Made by a program: the position numbers and the translations under genes. Positions 24,923 to 33,537 of a stretch of DNA of 64,000 nt are shown here, piece after piece; the stretch's first letter is position 1; each line of letters starts with the position of its first letter. This DNA is from Nonomuraea ceibae (lineage in GTDB: Bacteria; Actinomycetota; Actinomycetes; Streptosporangiales; Streptosporangiaceae), in NCBI RefSeq assembly GCF_019396325.1, contig NZ_JAHKRO010000029.1:1-64000 (forward strand), read 5' to 3'. The notes under the pieces were generated by a model. It made no database searches, was not told where the DNA came from, and saw only the letters and a list, made by a program, of their open reading frames with translations.

Positions 24923-25869
24923 TCGTCGCGGTGATCCTCGCGCTCCACTGCGTCGCCGGGGCCCTGGCGCTGCCCCGGCTGCTGCGGCGGGCGGGCTGGG
25001 CCGACCGGGCGCCCCGGCGGGCGATCGCGATGTGGCTGGCCGCCTGCGGGTCGGTGCCCGTGTCCGCACTGCTCGCGGTGTTCGCGGCCGCCGTGCCGGG
25101 GCCGGTGGTGGGTCACGGGCTCGCGGGATGGCTGGAGATCTGCGCGGCCATGTTCGCCGGTGACGCGCGCCCGGACCTCGCGCGGGTCCTGGCCGCGCTC
25201 GCCGTCGCCACGTCCGTGGTGGTGTGGGGCTCGTGCGCGGGCGGGGCCGTCCTGGCGGGCGCGCGCCGGGAGCGGGCGCGGCACGCCGAGGCGCTGTCGC
25301 TGCTCGGGCGGCACGACAACCGGCTCGGCGCGCTCGTCGTCGACCACGACGAGCGCCTGGCCTACTGCGTGCCCGGCCGCAGGGGGCAGGCGGTCATCAC
25401 CACCGGCGCGCTGCGGTCGCTGGCTCCCGAGCAGGTCGCCGCCGTGCTCGCGCACGAGCGGGCGCACCTGCGCGGCCGCCACCATCTGCTGCTGGCCGCC
25501 GCCGAGACGTTCGCGCGGGCCTGCCCCCGGGTGCCGCTGTTCGCCGAGGCGCGGGCGGAAGTAGCGCGGCTGGTCGAGCTGCTGGCCGACGACGTGGCCG
25601 CCCGCCGCCATCCGCGCGCCCACCTGGCCGCCGCCCTGGTCCGCCTCGCCACCGGGCGGGCGCCCGCCGCCGCCCTGGGGGCGGGCGGCGAGACGGCCCT
25701 GCTGCGGATCCGCCGCATGCTGAGCCCGCAGCCCCCGCTCGGCCGCCGTGAGCGGCTCACCGGGGGGCTGACGGTCACGCTGCTGCTCGCCGGGCCCGCG
25801 ACGCTGGCCGCGGCGCCCGGGCTAAGCGCCCTGCTGGTGCACCACTGTCACGCGGTGCTGCCCTTCTAG
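24919..25869 (+). CDS. M56-family membrane metallopeptidase (BlaR1-like)
   Basis: The 316-residue protein has three N-terminal membrane helices, then VAAVLAHERAHLRGRHHL with the zinc HExxH motif and further downstream VELLADDVAAR (third ligand region). A last helix follows, then a short tail HHCHAVLPF that could bind metal. There is no penicillin-binding sensor domain. It starts with a GTG that overlaps the BlaI stop, so the pair is translationally coupled. It presumably cleaves the repressor in response to a membrane or metal signal. Confidence 0.9.
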   Translation: MIVAVILALHCVAGALALPRLLRRAGWADRAPRRAIAMWLAACGSVPVSALLAVFAAAVPGPVVGHGLAGWLEICAAMFAGDARPDLARVLAALAVATSVVVWGSCAGGAVLAGARRERARHAEALSLLGRHDNRLGALVVDHDERLAYCVPGRRGQAVITTGALRSLAPEQVAAVLAHERAHLRGRHHLLLAAAETFARACPRVPLFAEARAEVARLVELLADDVAARRHPRAHLAAALVRLATGRAPAAALGAGGETALLRIRRMLSPQPPLGRRERLTGGLTVTLLLAGPATLAAAPGLSALLVHHCHAVLPF

Positions 25870-25875
25870 CCCGGC

Positions 25876-26475
25876 TCAGAGCCGGTCGAGGATCTTCCGC
25901 AGCTCGGCCACCTCCGCCCGCTGGGCGGTCTCGATCGTCTTGGCGAGCTCCTTGGCGGCCGGGTCGGCGCCGCCGGCCTGCTCGGTGCGGGCCATCTCGA
26001 TCGCGCCCTTGTGGTGGGCGATCATCTGCTCGGCGAAGAGCCTGTCGAACTCCGCGCCCTTGGCGGACTTCAGCTTGGCCAGGTCCGCCTCGGACATCAT
26101 GCCGGGCATCTCATGACCCATGCCTCCCTCGGGGGCGGGCCTGCCCCACGTGGTCAGCCAGCCCTGCATGGTCGCGATCTCGGGGTCCTGCGCCGCCTTG
26201 ATCCGGGCCGCCAGCTCCTTGATCTGCGGGTCGCCCGCGCGGTCCGGGGCGAGCTCGGCCATCTCGACCGCCTGCTCGTGGTGCGGGATCATCATCTGCG
26301 CGAACATGACGTCGGCGTCGTTGAACCCGGCCTGCGACGGCGTCGCCGCCGTAGCGGCGGTGGCGGTGGCGCTCGCGGCCGGAGCGGCGTCGTTCGAGGC
26401 CGTGGCGCCGCACGCGGTCAGAAGCGCGAGCGCGCCGGCGGTGACGGTGATCGTGATCGTACGGTTGGTGCGCAT
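25876..26475 (-). CDS. DUF305 lipoprotein
   Basis: The 199-residue protein has a lipoprotein signal (ALALLTACGAT) and an Ala/Thr-rich linker. The DUF305 domain repeats the His motif: MMIPHHEQAVEMAEL near residue 63 and QMIAHHKGAIEMART further on, with Met-rich GHEMPGMM between. Paired His/Met motifs suggest copper or other metal binding outside the membrane. It converges on the M56 gene (6-base gap) and precedes a DUF6153 gene on its strand. Confidence 0.9.
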   Translation of the reverse strand: MRTNRTITITVTAGALALLTACGATASNDAAPAASATATAATAATPSQAGFNDADVMFAQMMIPHHEQAVEMAELAPDRAGDPQIKELAARIKAAQDPEIATMQGWLTTWGRPAPEGGMGHEMPGMMSEADLAKLKSAKGAEFDRLFAEQMIAHHKGAIEMARTEQAGGADPAAKELAKTIETAQRAEVAELRKILDRL

Positions 26476-26532
26476 GGTTGTCGTTCTCTCGGTTCGTGGG
26501 TACGGGCATCCGTCGCGGAGGCGGACGCCGGC

Positions 26533-26892
26533 CTATATGCGCAGCACCGAGAGTCGTGCCAGGCGCACGGAGACGGGGTCGGGCGGCGGCCTGGCGACCC
26601 GCCGCGCCGAGGGGGCCCGCCCAGGGGTCGCGCTCCCCCGCCGTCGCACGATCCACGCCGCCGCCGTGGCGACGATCAGGAACGAGGTCAGCACCGCCAG
26701 GCACACGGCGGCCGGGTCGAGATCGGGCAGCTCCTGCCCCTGGGCGAACCCGGGCTCGTGCGCGTGATGCCCGCCAGCCTGGTGGCCGCTGTGGTGGCCG
26801 AGCGTGTGCATGCCGTAGACCCCGAGGGCGACGGCGACCAGCAGGACGGCACGCGCGACACGCATCGCGAGACGCCGCTGCCGAACTCCCAC
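26533..26892 (-). CDS. DUF6153 small membrane protein
   Basis: The 119-residue protein has a first helix ending LGVYGMHTLGHHSGH, the signature of DUF6153. A His-rich loop (GHHAHEPG), a second helix near LAVLTSFLIVATAAAWIV and an Arg/Pro-rich tail follow. The His cluster is compatible with metal binding. It is 57 bases upstream of the DUF305 gene and likely in one operon with it, the usual neighbourhood in actinomycetes. Confidence 0.85.
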   Translation of the reverse strand: MGVRQRRLAMRVARAVLLVAVALGVYGMHTLGHHSGHQAGGHHAHEPGFAQGQELPDLDPAAVCLAVLTSFLIVATAAAWIVRRRGSATPGRAPSARRVARPPPDPVSVRLARLSVLRI

Positions 26893-26976
26893 CGCTCCTC
26901 CTGTGACGACCAGAACGGCAGGCTACTACGCGCCATAGTAAGAAACTCATAAACCCAGCAGCGACATGCCGACCAG

Positions 26977-26995
26977 CTACTAAGCCAGTTAGTAG
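26977..26995. promoter_or_regulatory. inverted-repeat operator upstream of TetR-P450
   Basis: CTACTAA-GCCAG-TTAGTAG has perfect 7-bp arms. It lies 39 bases before the TetR ATG and is the probable autoregulatory site of that repressor. Confidence 0.65.
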
Positions 26996-27033
26996 TTTCC
27001 CATCGAGCTGAACAATCGTTTAGCATCCTGTTC

Positions 27034-27654
27034 ATGCGTTCAGACAGTGACCTGACCGGGCGGGCCCGGATCCGGGACGCGGCACTGGAGTTGTTCGGCG
27101 CCGAAGGGGTCAACCGGGTGAGCGTGCGCGCCATCGCCGCCCGCGCGGGCGTGTCCGCCGCGCTGGTCCTGCACCACTTCGGCTCCAAGGAAGGGCTGCG
27201 CAAGGCGTGCGACGCGTACGTGGTCGAGATGGTGCGCGGCGGCCCCGGCGCGGACCTCGACGACGTCAGCGGCCTGGCGGCCATGCTGGAGGCGAGCTCG
27301 GCGATGCGGCTCTACCTGGGGCGCGCGTTCCTCGACGGCAGCCCGGCGGCGGCGGCGCTGTTCGACGACATCGTCGCGGCGGCCGAACGCTGGCTGGAGG
27401 AGGGCGTGCGCACCGGCCGGGTGCGTCCCAGCGACGACCCGCGCGCCCGCGCCGCCGTCTACGTGACGTGGCTGCTGGCGCCGCTGACGTTCGGCGAGCA
27501 CCTCGCGCGGGCGCTGCCGGGCGGCGGGTCCGAGACGGACCGGACGCTGCGCACCTCCCGCGCCGGGATCGAGATCTTCACCCGCGGCCTGTTCGCCGAC
27601 GACCGCGTCCTGGACGCCTGGGACGCGGTCCGCGAGGAGCGGCGGTCCCCATGA
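27034..27654 (+). CDS. TetR-family regulator
   Basis: The 206-residue protein has the TetR helix-turn-helix (GRARIRDAALELFGAEGVNR then AIAARAGVSAALVLHHFGSK) and a helical ligand domain. A TAGCAT -10 box 7 bases before the ATG indicates a leaderless mRNA. The upstream palindrome is the likely operator. The cytochrome P450 gene follows by 46 bases and is probably controlled by it. Confidence 0.9.
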   Translation: MRSDSDLTGRARIRDAALELFGAEGVNRVSVRAIAARAGVSAALVLHHFGSKEGLRKACDAYVVEMVRGGPGADLDDVSGLAAMLEASSAMRLYLGRAFLDGSPAAAALFDDIVAAAERWLEEGVRTGRVRPSDDPRARAAVYVTWLLAPLTFGEHLARALPGGGSETDRTLRTSRAGIEIFTRGLFADDRVLDAWDAVREERRSP

Positions 27655-27700
27655 CGGCGCCTCCCCCTCCCCTTCCCCTCGACCTTCTGGAGTCATGAGC

Positions 27701-28924
27701 ATGAGCACCACCGAGCCGCAGATCCTCGGCCTGATGACCGCGGCCGACCGCGACGCCTTCCTGACCGGGCTGGCCGGCAACGGACCGGTCAGCCAGGGCC
27801 GCTACCTGGACGGCACCCTGATCTGGCTGGTCACCGGCTACGACGAGTGCGTGACCGCGCTGACCGACCCGCGCTTCAGCAGCGACATCTCCCGGCAGTC
27901 CAAGCTGGACGTGGCCGCGGCCGCCGGGCTGCCCGACGACGTGGCCCCCTACCTGCTGCGCACCCTCGGCGCCTACGACCCGCCGGACCACACGCGGCTG
28001 CGGCGGCTGGTGTCGCGCGGGTTCACCGCCCGGCGCGTGGAGCGGCTGCGCCCGCGCATCCAGGAGATCACCGACGCGCTGCTCGACGGGCTGCCGGCGG
28101 AGTTCGACCTGATCGAGCGGTTCGCGTACCCGCTGCCCATCCAGGTCATCTGCGAGCTGCTCGGCGTGCCCTCGGCCGACCGCGACATCTGGCGGGCGTG
28201 GGCCGGCGACCTGACCGCGCCCGACCCCGCCCGCATCGCCGCCGGGGCGCGGGGCCTGGTCGCGTACATGAGCGAGCTGGTCGCGGCCAAGCGCGTCGCC
28301 GGCACGGACGGCGTCGACGGCGCGGAGGACCTGCTGTCGGCGCTGGTCCGCGTCCAGGAGGACGACGGCGACCGGCTGGCCGACGAGGAGCTGGTGGCGC
28401 TGGGGATCAGCATGCTGATCGCCGGGCACGAGACCACGGTCTCGCTCATCAGCCAGAGCGTGCGGCTGCTGCTGACCCGCCCGGAGCTGCTCGCGCGCCT
28501 GCGCGACGACCTGGACGCCGTCCCGGCGGCCGTGGAGGAGTTCCTGCGCGCCACCGGACCGGCCGAGATCGCGGTGATGCGCTACACGCTCGAGCCGGTG
28601 GAGCTCGGCGGCACGCGCATCCCGGCGGGCGAGGCGGTGCAGGTGGTGTACGCGGCGGCGAACCGGGACCCGCGCCGCTTCGACCGGCCGGAGCTGCTCG
28701 ACGTGGGCCGCGAGGACAACGCCCACCTGGGGTTCGGCCACGGCATCCACTACTGCCTGGGCGCGGCGCTGGCCAGGGCCGAGACGCAGATCGCGCTGCG
28801 CACGCTGATCGACCGTTTCCCCGGCCTGGAGCTGGCCGTGCCGGCGGCCGAGATCGGCTGGCGGCCGGGCATGCAGCGGGCCCTGACCGCGCTGCCGGTG
28901 CGCACGGACGGCGGCGCGTCCTGA
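27701..28924 (+). CDS. cytochrome P450 (CYP)
   Basis: The 407-residue soluble P450 has the I-helix oxygen-binding motif AGHETT (about residue 240), a K-helix ExxR within VEEFLR, and the heme loop FGHGIHYCLGAALARAE with the Cys ligand near residue 351. I prefer the ATG at 27701 because GGAG lies 8 bases before it, against 2 bases for the ATG at 27695. No ferredoxin gene lies next to it. The substrate is unknown; control by the adjacent TetR suggests a xenobiotic or small signal. Confidence 0.92.
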   Translation: MSTTEPQILGLMTAADRDAFLTGLAGNGPVSQGRYLDGTLIWLVTGYDECVTALTDPRFSSDISRQSKLDVAAAAGLPDDVAPYLLRTLGAYDPPDHTRLRRLVSRGFTARRVERLRPRIQEITDALLDGLPAEFDLIERFAYPLPIQVICELLGVPSADRDIWRAWAGDLTAPDPARIAAGARGLVAYMSELVAAKRVAGTDGVDGAEDLLSALVRVQEDDGDRLADEELVALGISMLIAGHETTVSLISQSVRLLLTRPELLARLRDDLDAVPAAVEEFLRATGPAEIAVMRYTLEPVELGGTRIPAGEAVQVVYAAANRDPRRFDRPELLDVGREDNAHLGFGHGIHYCLGAALARAETQIALRTLIDRFPGLELAVPAAEIGWRPGMQRALTALPVRTDGGAS

Positions 28925-28931
28925 GGGATCC

Positions 28932-29309
28932 TCAGCCCAGCGGAATCGTGTCCATGCGGAGGAACTCGGTGATGCGCAGCAGCCTCGGCGGGCGCCTGAC
29001 CCCGGCGGGGAGCGCCCGGAACGCCTCCTCCCGCCCGACGACGCGCGGGGCGGTGAGCGCCACCTCCTTGCCGCCGACCCGCAGCCGCGCCTCCCCGGCG
29101 GCCAGGATGTTGCGCACCCAGTCGGTGCCCGACCCGTACACCAGGACGAACAGGTAGCCGCCGTCGACCGGGTGCGCGTCGAGCGGCGTGCGGTAGGTGG
29201 CGCCGGAGACGCGGCCGACGTGCGTCAGGACCGGCCACGACCCCCGGGCGACCGCCCGGGGGTTGAACACGCGCTTGTTCAGGCGCCCCCACCACAGCGG
29301 CATCGGCAT
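28932..29309 (-). CDS. F420-dependent nitroreductase-family (DDN-like) protein
   Basis: The 125-residue protein has the split-barrel pattern of deazaflavin-dependent reductases: PVLTHVGRVSGATYRTPLDAHPVDGGYLFV, then YGSGTDWVRNILAAGEARLRV. It should use reduced F420 to reduce small organic substrates. Actinomycetes make F420, which fits. It is divergent from a TetR gene with two operator dyads between them. Confidence 0.88.
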   Translation of the reverse strand: MPMPLWWGRLNKRVFNPRAVARGSWPVLTHVGRVSGATYRTPLDAHPVDGGYLFVLVYGSGTDWVRNILAAGEARLRVGGKEVALTAPRVVGREEAFRALPAGVRRPPRLLRITEFLRMDTIPLG

Positions 29310-29329
29310 CGGGATCTCCTCATCTCGGG

Positions 29330-29362
29330 CTTACGCCCGTAAGGCTGACTTACACTCGTAAG
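29330..29362. promoter_or_regulatory. two tandem CTTAC-N4-GTAAG operators
   Basis: CTTACGCCCGTAAG (29330-29343) and CTTACACTCGTAAG (29349-29362) are 19 bases apart centre to centre, about two helical turns. They sit between the divergent F420-reductase and TetR genes, a classical TetR arrangement. Confidence 0.75.
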
Positions 29363-29396
29363 GCTGTCAACCCCTGCCGCCGCCCCGGGAGCCGTC

Positions 29397-30044
29397 GTGT
29401 CACCACCTCGCCAGCCGCTCAGCAGGGAGCTCGTGCTGGAGGCCGCGATCCGGGTCGCCGACCGCGGCGGCGCCGAGGCGATCACGATGCGGCGGGTGGC
29501 GCAGGAGCTGGGCGTGGAAGCGATGTCGCTCTACCACCACGTGCCGAACAAGGACGCGATCCTCGACGGCGTGGTCGACGCGGTGTTCGCGGCGATCGAG
29601 CTGCCCCGGCCCGGCGACGGCGACTGGCGCGCGGCGATCCGGGCCCGCGCCGGCTCCGCGCGCGCGGTGCTCTCGCGGCACAGCTGGGCCCTCGGCCTGA
29701 TCGACTCCCGCCGCCGGCCGGGCCCGGCGACGCTGCGCCACCACGACGCCGTCCTCGGCGTGCTGCGGGAGGCGGGGTTCTCGCTGCCGATGGCCGCCCA
29801 CGCCGTCTCGCTCGTCGACAGCTACGTCGGCGGGTTCGTGCTGCAGGAGGCGAACCTGCCGCTGTCCACGCCCGCCGAGGTGGAGGACGTGGCCGGCGAC
29901 ATCCTGGAGCACCTCCCGGACGGCCTGCCGTACCTGCGGGAGATGATCACCGGCCACGCGCTGCGGCCGGGCTACGACTACGCGGAGGAGTTCGGCTACG
30001 GCCTCGACCTCATCCTGGACGCGCTCGAGGCCCGGCGCGGATAG
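29397..30044 (+). CDS. TetR-family regulator (TetR/TetR_C type)
   Basis: The 215-residue protein, with a GTG start, has the helix-turn-helix ITMRRVAQELGVEAMSLYHHVPNKD and a C-terminal domain of the tetracycline-repressor C class. Tandem dyads lie just upstream. It should repress itself and the divergent F420-dependent reductase gene. No Shine-Dalgarno sequence is convincing. Confidence 0.88.
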   Translation: MSPPRQPLSRELVLEAAIRVADRGGAEAITMRRVAQELGVEAMSLYHHVPNKDAILDGVVDAVFAAIELPRPGDGDWRAAIRARAGSARAVLSRHSWALGLIDSRRRPGPATLRHHDAVLGVLREAGFSLPMAAHAVSLVDSYVGGFVLQEANLPLSTPAEVEDVAGDILEHLPDGLPYLREMITGHALRPGYDYAEEFGYGLDLILDALEARRG

Positions 30045-30063
30045 CGCCCGGGATGCGGCGCGG

Positions 30064-31422
30064 CTAGGCGGGCGTCCAGGCGGGTGCGTCGCCGCCCCAC
30101 AGGGACGGCGGGGTGCGCCAGGTGCGGGGCGCGCCCTCGTAGTGGACCGGCGGCAGCGCGTGGCGGAGCCGCCCGTACGGGGAGCCGGTCTCGGCCAGCC
30201 ACGGGCCCGCGTCGTAGCCGTCGCCCTCGGCCGGGACGGGACGCAGGTCGTTCATCAGCCAGGACGCGGTGCCCGCGAGGGAGAGCCGGACCGAGCGCCC
30301 GAGCCCGGTGCGCTGCCGGTCGGTCAGCGCGCGCAGGACGGCGGCGGCCAGCAGGTAGCCAGTGCCGTGGTCCAGCGCCTGGGCGGGAAGCGCGCCGGGG
30401 CTGCCGTCGGGTCCCGCCTCGATCACGGCGATGCCGCTCGCCGCCTGCACCAGGCTGTCGAAGCCGCGCCGCGCGGCCCACGGCCCCGACCAGCCCCAGG
30501 CGCACAGCCGGGCGACGATCAGGCCGGGACGCCGCGCGAGCACGTCGCCGAGGCCGAGCGCCTCCAGCGTGCCGGGGCGGTAGCCGTGCACGACGACGTC
30601 GGCAGTGGCGACGAGCTCGGCGAAGGCGGCCCGGCCGTCGGCGGCGGTCAGGTCCAGCAGCGCCGAGCGCTTGCCCATCCCGGTGTCGGCGTGGCTGTCG
30701 GCGCTCTCCGGCAGGTTCGGCGGGTCGACGCGCAGCACGTCGGCGCCCAGCAGGGCCAGGGTGCGCGTGGCGACGGGGCCGGCGATGACCCGGGTCAGGT
30801 CCAGGACGCGCACCCCGGCGGCGGGCAGCGGCGCCGGGGGCAGCGGGGCCCGGCAGCTCACGTCCGAGGGGGCGGTCTCGACGAGCGGGTGGGCGGCGCC
30901 GCCGGGCGGGGCGACGGCGACGGCCAGGCCGCCGGCCGCGTAGACGGTCTCCTGGATCCACCGGGCGGGGCGGGCGGCCAGCTCGGCGGCCAGGGTCTCG
31001 GCCAGGTCCGGGTCGTCCCCCGTGTCGGCCACGCCGAGGGCGCCGAGCAGCCGGGCGCGGTGGTGCGGGTAGTTGGCGTGGGTGCGGACCCAGCCGTCGG
31101 CCGCGCGCCAGAAGCGCGACAGCGGCGCGAACGCCCGCGGGGACTTGCCGCCGACGCGCAGGTGCCGCTCGCTGACGAAGGCCGTGGCCACCGCCGCCTC
31201 CCGGACCCGCACCGGGGGCAGCGGCGTCGCGTTGCGCCGCGCCAGCAGCTCGGCCGCCGCCAGCGAGCACACGCCCACGCTCGCCCGGGCCAGCTCCCGC
31301 ACCGGCAGCCGCGCGGCCAGGACGTCGCCCGCCCCCTCGTACGCGACCGTCGCCGCCAGTTCGGGCGGCCCGCCGAGCGCGGCCCAGGCGTGAGCGGTCG
31401 CCGCGTCCTGTTCGTACGTCAT
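30064..31422 (-). CDS. CaiB/BaiF (family III) CoA-transferase
   Basis: The 452-residue protein consists of two family III-like parts. The C-terminal half has GVRVLDLTRVIAGPVATRTL and ADVLRVDPPNLPES, the classic CaiB/BaiF start with its Asp region, and the N-terminal half resembles a shortened repeat (SPRAFAPLSRFWRAADGWVR). It would move CoA between carboxylic acids. It stands between two TetR genes and is divergent from the one at 31501. Confidence 0.88.
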   Translation of the reverse strand: MTYEQDAATAHAWAALGGPPELAATVAYEGAGDVLAARLPVRELARASVGVCSLAAAELLARRNATPLPPVRVREAAVATAFVSERHLRVGGKSPRAFAPLSRFWRAADGWVRTHANYPHHRARLLGALGVADTGDDPDLAETLAAELAARPARWIQETVYAAGGLAVAVAPPGGAAHPLVETAPSDVSCRAPLPPAPLPAAGVRVLDLTRVIAGPVATRTLALLGADVLRVDPPNLPESADSHADTGMGKRSALLDLTAADGRAAFAELVATADVVVHGYRPGTLEALGLGDVLARRPGLIVARLCAWGWSGPWAARRGFDSLVQAASGIAVIEAGPDGSPGALPAQALDHGTGYLLAAAVLRALTDRQRTGLGRSVRLSLAGTASWLMNDLRPVPAEGDGYDAGPWLAETGSPYGRLRHALPPVHYEGAPRTWRTPPSLWGGDAPAWTPA

Positions 31423-31500
31423 CGAACCAGTTTGCCATCCTGGAACAGCAAGGAATAGCCTAGGACCATTAGGTTTTGTTTAGCGACTCTAGGAGTGCGG

Positions 31501-32091
31501 ATGGCGCGGGCAGGGCTGACGGCGGACCGGGTGACGGCCGCGGGCGCCGAGCTGGCGGACGAGGTCGGGCTGGAGCACGTGACCATGTCGGCGGTGGCGC
31601 GGCGGCTCAGCGTCAAGGACGCGAGCCTGTACGTGCACGTACGCGGACTTGAGGACCTGCGCGGCCGGATCGCGCTGCTGGCGGCGGACGAGAAGACGAT
31701 CCGCATCGCCGAGGCGACCGCCGGGCGGGCCGGGAAGGACGCGCTGGTGGCGTTCGCGGACGCGTGGCGGTCCTACGCCCACGACCACCCGGGCCGCTAC
31801 ACCGCGACGCAGGTCCCGGCGCGGATCGATCCCGAGCTGGCCGCCCGGGCCCCCGGGCCGCGGCGCGCGATCGAGCTCACCTACAGCATGCTGCGCGCCT
31901 ACGCGCTGGCCGAGCCCGACCTGACCGACGCGGTCCGGCTGGTGCGCAGCACGCTGCACGGCTTCGTCAGCCTGGAGGCGGCCGGCGGGTTCGCGCACGC
32001 GCGGCCCGCTGCGGACTCCTGGGCCCGCTGCCTCGACGCCCTGCACGCGCTCCTGGAGCGCTGGCCCGCACGTGAAGGAGATCCGTCATGA
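31501..32091 (+). CDS. TetR-family regulator
   Basis: The 196-residue protein has the helix-turn-helix VTMSAVARRLSVKDASLYVHV, and its C-terminal half resembles the WHG-type TetR domain (VRLVRSTLHGFVSLEAAGGF). AGGAG lies 5 bases before the ATG at 31501; the GTG at 31495 inside that sequence is less likely. It overlaps the following hydrolase gene by 4 bases, so the two are coupled. Confidence 0.86.
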   Translation: MARAGLTADRVTAAGAELADEVGLEHVTMSAVARRLSVKDASLYVHVRGLEDLRGRIALLAADEKTIRIAEATAGRAGKDALVAFADAWRSYAHDHPGRYTATQVPARIDPELAARAPGPRRAIELTYSMLRAYALAEPDLTDAVRLVRSTLHGFVSLEAAGGFAHARPAADSWARCLDALHALLERWPAREGDPS

Positions 32092-32930
32092 CCGTCCCCG
32101 CCACCGGCCGCCTGCGCGTGGCAGGCGCGACCCTGCACTACGAGGTGCGCGGGCAGGGCCCGCTCCTGCTGCTGATCCCCGGCGGCGCGGGCGACGCCGC
32201 CTCCTACGACGGCGTCGCCGACGTGCTGGCCGCCGACTGGACGGTGGCCTCGTACGACGCGCGCGGCATGTCGCGCAGCCCGCTCGACGACCCCGGCGCC
32301 GAGCAGCATGTCGCCTCGCACGCCGACGACGCGTACCGGCTGATCGAGCTGCTGTCGCCCGGTGCGCCCGCCCGCGTGGCCGGGTGCAGCTCGGGGGCGA
32401 TCGTCGCGCTGCACCTGCTCGCCACCCACCCGGACCGGGTCGAGCGCGTGGTGGCGCACGAGCCGCCCGTGGTGGAGGTGCTGCCCGACGCCGCCGAGCA
32501 CCGCGCGATGCTCGCCCGCGTGCAGGACACCTTCCACCGCGAGGGCCTGATGCCGGCGGTCGCCGAGTTCGCGGCGGCCCTGCGGCGGCCGGGCGGCGCC
32601 GAACCCGCCGGGCCCGCCGCCCCGGCCGAGCTGCCGCCCGGCGCGGCGGCCCGGGCGGAGCGGACGATGGCCAACCTGCCCTACTTCCTCGGCCGGATCG
32701 TGCCCGCCTTCATGGCCTACGCCCCCGACGTGGACCGGCTGGCGGCCCTGGCCGGCCGGCTGGTGCTCGCGGCCGGCGACGAATCGCGCGGCGAGCTGCC
32801 CTACCGCCCCGCCGCCTGCCTGGCCGTGCGGTTCGGCACCGAGCTCGTGCACTTCCCCGGCGGGCACACCGGGCTCAGCACCCACCCCGCCGCGTTCGCC
32901 GAGCTGCTCCGCGAGACGCTGGCCGGTTAG
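32088..32930 (+). CDS. alpha/beta-hydrolase
   Basis: The 280-residue protein has the oxyanion region LLLIPGGAGDA, the nucleophile elbow VAGCSSGAIVALHLL (Ser about residue 103) and a C-terminal FPGGHTGLS with the catalytic His. The substrate is unknown. The start codon overlaps the TetR stop (ATGA), and the stop overlaps that of the convergent TetR gene at 32927 by 4 bases. Confidence 0.88.
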   Translation: MTVPATGRLRVAGATLHYEVRGQGPLLLLIPGGAGDAASYDGVADVLAADWTVASYDARGMSRSPLDDPGAEQHVASHADDAYRLIELLSPGAPARVAGCSSGAIVALHLLATHPDRVERVVAHEPPVVEVLPDAAEHRAMLARVQDTFHREGLMPAVAEFAAALRRPGGAEPAGPAAPAELPPGAAARAERTMANLPYFLGRIVPAFMAYAPDVDRLAALAGRLVLAAGDESRGELPYRPAACLAVRFGTELVHFPGGHTGLSTHPAAFAELLRETLAG

Positions 32931-33481
32931 CCGCGCCGGTCGAGCACCGCCTCGGCCATCGCCCGGGCGGCGCGGGCGGGGTGGGCGCCGGGGCGGGTGA
33001 CGGCGTGCGCGAGCACCCCGTCGATCAGCACGAGGATCTGGTCGGCGCCGAAGCCGGGCTCGGGGTGCCCGTGGCGGCGCAGCTCGTCCTCGAACAGCCC
33101 CCGCAGCCTCTCCTTGTACGCGCGGACCTCGGCGTGGGCGGGGTGGTCCCGGTCGGTGAGGGCCAGGTCGGCCGCCGTGTAGCGGCAGCCGCGGAACGTC
33201 GGCCGCGTGGTGATCTCGTCCAGCGCGTCGAAGACGGCCAGCACCCGGTCCCGGGGGTCGTCGCCGGCGCCGTCCATCACCTGCCGGTAGCGGGCGTCGA
33301 GCCCGGCGGTCGCGAGCGTCTCGGCGATCAGCCCGTCCTTGCCGCCGAAGTGCTGGTAGAGCGAGCGGCGGGCGACGTCGGCCCGCTTGAGGATCGCGTC
33401 CACGCCCACGTGGACGCCGTGCTCGTAGGTGAGGTCGCTGGCGGCTTCGAGAAGCCGCTCGCGCGGGCCCGGTCTGCTCAT
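32927..33481 (-). CDS. TetR-family regulator of the adjacent MFS pump
   Basis: The 184-residue protein starts MSRPGPRERLLEAASDLTYE and has the helix-turn-helix VDAILKRADVARRSLYQHFGGKD. The ATG at 33481 removes an N-terminal extension that would reach into the operator. It is divergent from a DHA2-type MFS gene, and repeated TTCTATCTA motifs lie in the shared promoter, so it most likely represses the pump. Confidence 0.88.
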   Translation of the reverse strand: MSRPGPRERLLEAASDLTYEHGVHVGVDAILKRADVARRSLYQHFGGKDGLIAETLATAGLDARYRQVMDGAGDDPRDRVLAVFDALDEITTRPTFRGCRYTAADLALTDRDHPAHAEVRAYKERLRGLFEDELRRHGHPEPGFGADQILVLIDGVLAHAVTRPGAHPARAARAMAEAVLDRRG

Positions 33482-33509
33482 CACACGCATCCGATCGAAG
33501 AACGGCGGA

Positions 33510-33537
33510 TTGACACTTAGACCAACCATTCTATCTA
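33510..33537 (+). promoter_or_regulatory. promoter of the DHA2 MFS gene
   Basis: TTGACA at 33510-33515 and TATCTA at 33532-33537, with a 16-base spacer, form a good SigA-type promoter that overlaps the first TetR site. Confidence 0.55.
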
